Source: an uncultured Coriobacteriia bacterium (GTDB taxonomy: Bacteria > Actinomycetota > Coriobacteriia > Coriobacteriales > QAMH01). Taken from it: 24,511 nt of DNA. The stretch lies in assembly GCA_902478425.1 (NCBI GenBank), contig CABSKV010000012.1, positions 1 through 24,511 on the forward strand. Reading direction: 5' to 3'. Below, one piece after another: positions 22,050-24,511 of this stretch. Made by a program: the position numbers and the translations under genes. The notes beneath the pieces are model-generated. The model was given only the letters and a program-made list of their open reading frames with translations, was not told where the DNA came from and made no database searches. Positions within the stretch are counted from its first letter, which is position 1, and every line of letters starts with the position of its first letter.

Positions 22050-23516
22050 ATGAGTGATGTTCGAGTTCGCTTCGCCCCGTCGCCGACGGGCAAGCTGCAT
22101 ATCGGTGGTGCGCGTACCGCCATCTACAACTGGGCGTTCGCGCGCGCTATGGACGGTACCTTCGTCCTGCGCATCGAGGACACCGATCCCGAGCGTTCCA
22201 CGAAGGAGAACATCGACCTCATCATCCGCGCCATGAAGTGGCTCGGCCTCGACTGGGACGAGGGCCCGCACATCGGCGGCGACTACGGTCCCTACATGCA
22301 GACCGAGCGCTTCGATACCTATAGGGAGGCCCTCGAGCAGCTCAAGGAAAGCGGCAACGTCTATCCCTGCTTCTGCACTTCAGAGGAGCTCGCGGCCCGT
22401 CGCGAGGCCGTGCAGGCCGGTGCCGCCAACGAGCCAGACCCCTGCCGCAGCATGAGCCGCGAGGAGGCTCAGAAGCGCATCGACGCAGGCGAGCCCCACG
22501 TCTGGCGCCTCAAGGTTCCGCAAGATCGCGGCACCATCGTCGTGCACGACGTCATCCACGGCGATGCCGAGTTCGACGCCTCCCTCATGGACGACATGAT
22601 CCTCGTGCGCAGCGATGGCACGCCCACCTATAACTTCGCCGTCGTCTGCGATGACGTGAACATGAAGATGACACACATCATCCGTGGTGACGACCATCTC
22701 TCCAACACCCCGCGCCAGGTGCTCGTCTACGAGGCCCTCGGCTATCCCACGCCGACGTTCGCCCACCTGCCGATGATCTGCGGCCCGGACGGTAAGAAGC
22801 TCTCCAAGCGTCATGGCGCGGCAAGCGTCGAGGAGTACCGCGACATGGGCTACCTGCCCGATGCGCTGTTCAACTACCTCGCGCTACTCGGCTGGGCGCC
22901 CGATGGCGAGACGACGCTGTTCACGCGCGAGCAGATGGCCAAGCTCTTCACGCTCGAGCGCATCAGCAAGAACCCGAGCTCGCTCGACTACGACAAGCTC
23001 GAGTGGATCAACAGCCAGTACATCCAGCAGATGGGCGCGGCGGCATTCGTCGACGTGCTCGCTCCGTACCTCATCGAGGCGGGATATGCTGCCGATGAAG
23101 CCGGTGTCGAGGCCATGCGTCCGCGCCTCGAGGCCATCTATCCGCTCGTGAGCGAGCGCGTCAAGCTCATGACCGAGGCCGTTCCCATGATCGCCTACCT
23201 GCTCGACGAGCATATCGAGCTCGACGAGAAGAGCGTCGAGAAGGTGCTGCGCAAGGAGGGCAAGGGTGCGAAGACGGCGCTCGTCGAGGCCGCTGCCGCA
23301 CTCGAGGATTGCACGTGGACGGTCGAGGGCATCGAGGCCGCGCTGCGCGGTCTGCTCGAGAAGCTCGACGCCAAGCCGAAGTTCGTCTTCCAGCCGATTC
23401 GCGTCGCCGTGTGCGGCAACATGGTGAGCCCGCCGCTCTTCGAGTCCATCGAGCTTCTGGATCGCGACGTCGTCGAGCAGCGCCTCAAGGCCGCTGCCGA
23501 ACTCGCCGTCGACTAG
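22050..23516 (+). CDS. gltX: Glutamate--tRNA ligase
   Basis: A class I synthetase of 488 residues that charges tRNA-Glu, and in many bacteria also tRNA-Gln for later amidation. The Rossmann core begins VRFAPSPTGKLHIGGARTAI, with the HIGH-type signature HIGG at residues 17-20; RIEDTDPERS follows, and the KMSKS-type loop is KLSKR at 250-254. The C-terminal helical anticodon-binding domain is complete and includes FQPIRVAVCG and FESIELL near its end. The ATG at 22050 is preceded by a GGAAAC sequence. Whether it is discriminating or non-discriminating cannot be told from this window. Its TAG overlaps the stop of the convergent downstream gene by four bases. Confidence 0.97.
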   Translation: MSDVRVRFAPSPTGKLHIGGARTAIYNWAFARAMDGTFVLRIEDTDPERSTKENIDLIIRAMKWLGLDWDEGPHIGGDYGPYMQTERFDTYREALEQLKESGNVYPCFCTSEELAARREAVQAGAANEPDPCRSMSREEAQKRIDAGEPHVWRLKVPQDRGTIVVHDVIHGDAEFDASLMDDMILVRSDGTPTYNFAVVCDDVNMKMTHIIRGDDHLSNTPRQVLVYEALGYPTPTFAHLPMICGPDGKKLSKRHGAASVEEYRDMGYLPDALFNYLALLGWAPDGETTLFTREQMAKLFTLERISKNPSSLDYDKLEWINSQYIQQMGAAAFVDVLAPYLIEAGYAADEAGVEAMRPRLEAIYPLVSERVKLMTEAVPMIAYLLDEHIELDEKSVEKVLRKEGKGAKTALVEAAAALEDCTWTVEGIEAALRGLLEKLDAKPKFVFQPIRVAVCGNMVSPPLFESIELLDRDVVEQRLKAAAELAVD

Positions 23517-24511
23517 TCAACGGCAAAGCTGTTCGCGCATAGGCCGCCATGGTCGATGGCGATGACGCCCTCGTTGCCCAGGCGACAGTAGAAACCCACG
23601 GGTTTGCCTTCGTAGAGGTAGACGCCAGGCATCGATTGCCATGACTCGACCTCGCACGGGTCATCGTCGTCGATGACGGTGTTGATGATGTCGACGCGTG
23701 GCGGCTGGTAGAACTCCTGCACGATGTATCCGGCATCGAGGTTGTCGTTCACGATGCGCTCCCAGTTTGCCTGGTCGAAGTCCACGCCGGGATAGACGCC
23801 GTGCGCGCCGTAGTCATCGGCCGGCTTGATGATCCAGGCGTCTTTGTCGCCCTTGACCTCATCGAGCGTGAAGCCGCTCACGCCGCTTTCGAGGCGATAG
23901 GTGCGCGGTACGTGCGCGTCCACGAAGGCGGACTCCTCCTCGCTCAAAAAGGCGTGCGTGCGCTCGTCGAATAGCGCGATGTTGACCTCCTTGGAATGCA
24001 CGACCGTCGTGCGGAAATGCCCGATGAGGCATATCTTGCTCGCTGCCACGGCATCGATGAGGGCATCGCACTCGCCGGGATGCTGCAGTATCTCGCTCGT
24101 GACCGCGCGCCGGTATATGGCGTCGATGATGCATCCGTCGGTCGAGTCGATAAGATGCTCGCCGTCAAACTCGAAGTCGCGTATGTCGGTGAAGCGCGCG
24201 TCATAGCCTGCCTTCTGGAATGCCTCGATGAATCGATTGAAGTCGCTGAAGACGCCGCTCTCGCGAAAGTCGGTGACGGCAACCGTGGGGTGGGGACGTG
24301 CGCCAGGGCGCGACTCGTATATGCGCATGAACGACTCGACCCAGCTATCGAAGAGCTCGAACTGCCTGAGCTCGTGGGTCTGCGCGAAACGGCGGTATGC
24401 CGCGCCCTGCATGAGCGCCTTGCCGATCATGAAATCGCGCGACATGGCGCCACTGCCGTCGGTGTTGAACTCGCAGAACTTGTAGCTCATGTCATCTTCG
24501 CTCAAGAAGAG
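23513..24511 (-). CDS. Circularly permuted ATP-grasp-like protein of unknown function (N-terminus outside window)
   Basis: About 333 residues are visible, and the frame is open to the right edge, so the beginning is probably missing; a TTG at 24505 could start it but is not supported. Visible features are YKFCEFNTDGSGAM near the present N-terminus, a central region with FRTTVVHSKEVNIALFDE, and a C-terminal nucleotide-binding part: AWIIKPADDYGAHGVYPG, then YIVQEFYQPPR, PGVYLYEGKPVGFYCRLG and a His-Gly-Gly near the end. This layout resembles circularly permuted ATP-grasp proteins, some of which make amide or peptide bonds. No partner gene is in view, and I cannot assign a substrate. A glutathionylspermidine-synthase-like origin is an alternative. 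Confidence 0.65.
   Translation of the reverse strand, partial: LFLSEDDMSYKFCEFNTDGSGAMSRDFMIGKALMQGAAYRRFAQTHELRQFELFDSWVESFMRIYESRPGARPHPTVAVTDFRESGVFSDFNRFIEAFQKAGYDARFTDIRDFEFDGEHLIDSTDGCIIDAIYRRAVTSEILQHPGECDALIDAVAASKICLIGHFRTTVVHSKEVNIALFDERTHAFLSEEESAFVDAHVPRTYRLESGVSGFTLDEVKGDKDAWIIKPADDYGAHGVYPGVDFDQANWERIVNDNLDAGYIVQEFYQPPRVDIINTVIDDDDPCEVESWQSMPGVYLYEGKPVGFYCRLGNEGVIAIDHGGLCANSFAVD

Noticed and set aside
1..24511. tRNA genes, CRISPR arrays, transposases, prophage genes or defence systems
   Set aside because: I looked through the intergenic regions and gene products and found no cloverleaf, regular short repeats or mobile-element proteins; every large gene is a recognisable chromosomal gene.

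Overview
The window is compact, GC-rich bacterial chromosome with strong G/C third-position bias, mostly housekeeping genes and little space between them. The gene content fits an anaerobic, high-GC Gram-positive of the class Coriobacteriia: [NiFe]-hydrogenase maturation genes, late menaquinone-synthesis enzymes, a class B sortase, a lipoprotein with LspA, and a DUF3467 protein beside ileS. The family Eggerthellaceae is my best guess, but placement is an inference from gene content and style, not from a marker comparison. I see no phage, insertion sequence, CRISPR array, tRNA or rRNA. No gene-free stretch exceeds 300 bases; the longest is the thiD-rpsB divergent region of 296 bases, which is filled with regulatory signals.

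Layout. (1) 1-1328: the 3' part of pheT, ending in a CTAG stop-stop overlap with hypD. (2) 1325-4961, minus strand: a tight hypF-hypC-hypD operon for the Fe(CN)2CO part of [NiFe]-hydrogenase maturation. (3) 5137-9493, plus strand, divergent from hyp: a five-gene unit of substrate-binding lipoprotein, UbiA-family prenyltransferase (MenA-like), UbiE/MenG methyltransferase, ABC ATPase and ABC permease. A complete importer interleaved with the last two steps of menaquinone synthesis is the most interesting thing here and suggests uptake of a quinone-ring precursor. (4) 9507-9675: a long imperfect palindrome. (5) 9695-15816, plus strand: cca, a DUF3467 protein, ileS, lspA and an RluD-type pseudouridine synthase, closed by a hairpin. 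(6) 15858-17734, minus: an Ldh2-type dehydrogenase coupled to a class B sortase. (7) 17836-19903, minus: thiD-thiE-thiN, with overlapping stop and start codons, behind a THI-box (TPP-type) riboswitch whose basal helix captures the thiD start codon. (8) 20028-21911, plus: promoter, structured leader, rpsB and tsf, then a terminator. (9) 21986-23516, plus: an inverted repeat and gltX. (10) 23513-24511, minus: a circularly permuted ATP-grasp-like protein running off the window.

How the parts may work together. HypF, HypC and HypD help build [NiFe] hydrogenases, which can feed electrons into a menaquinone pool made by the MenA/MenG pair; the two units are transcribed divergently from a shared 175-base region. 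LspA would process lipoproteins such as the substrate-binding protein. The remaining genes (pheT, ileS, gltX, cca, rluD, rpsB, tsf) are translation machinery. The thiamine operon makes TMP from its two precursors and TPP from thiamine, apparently under riboswitch control.
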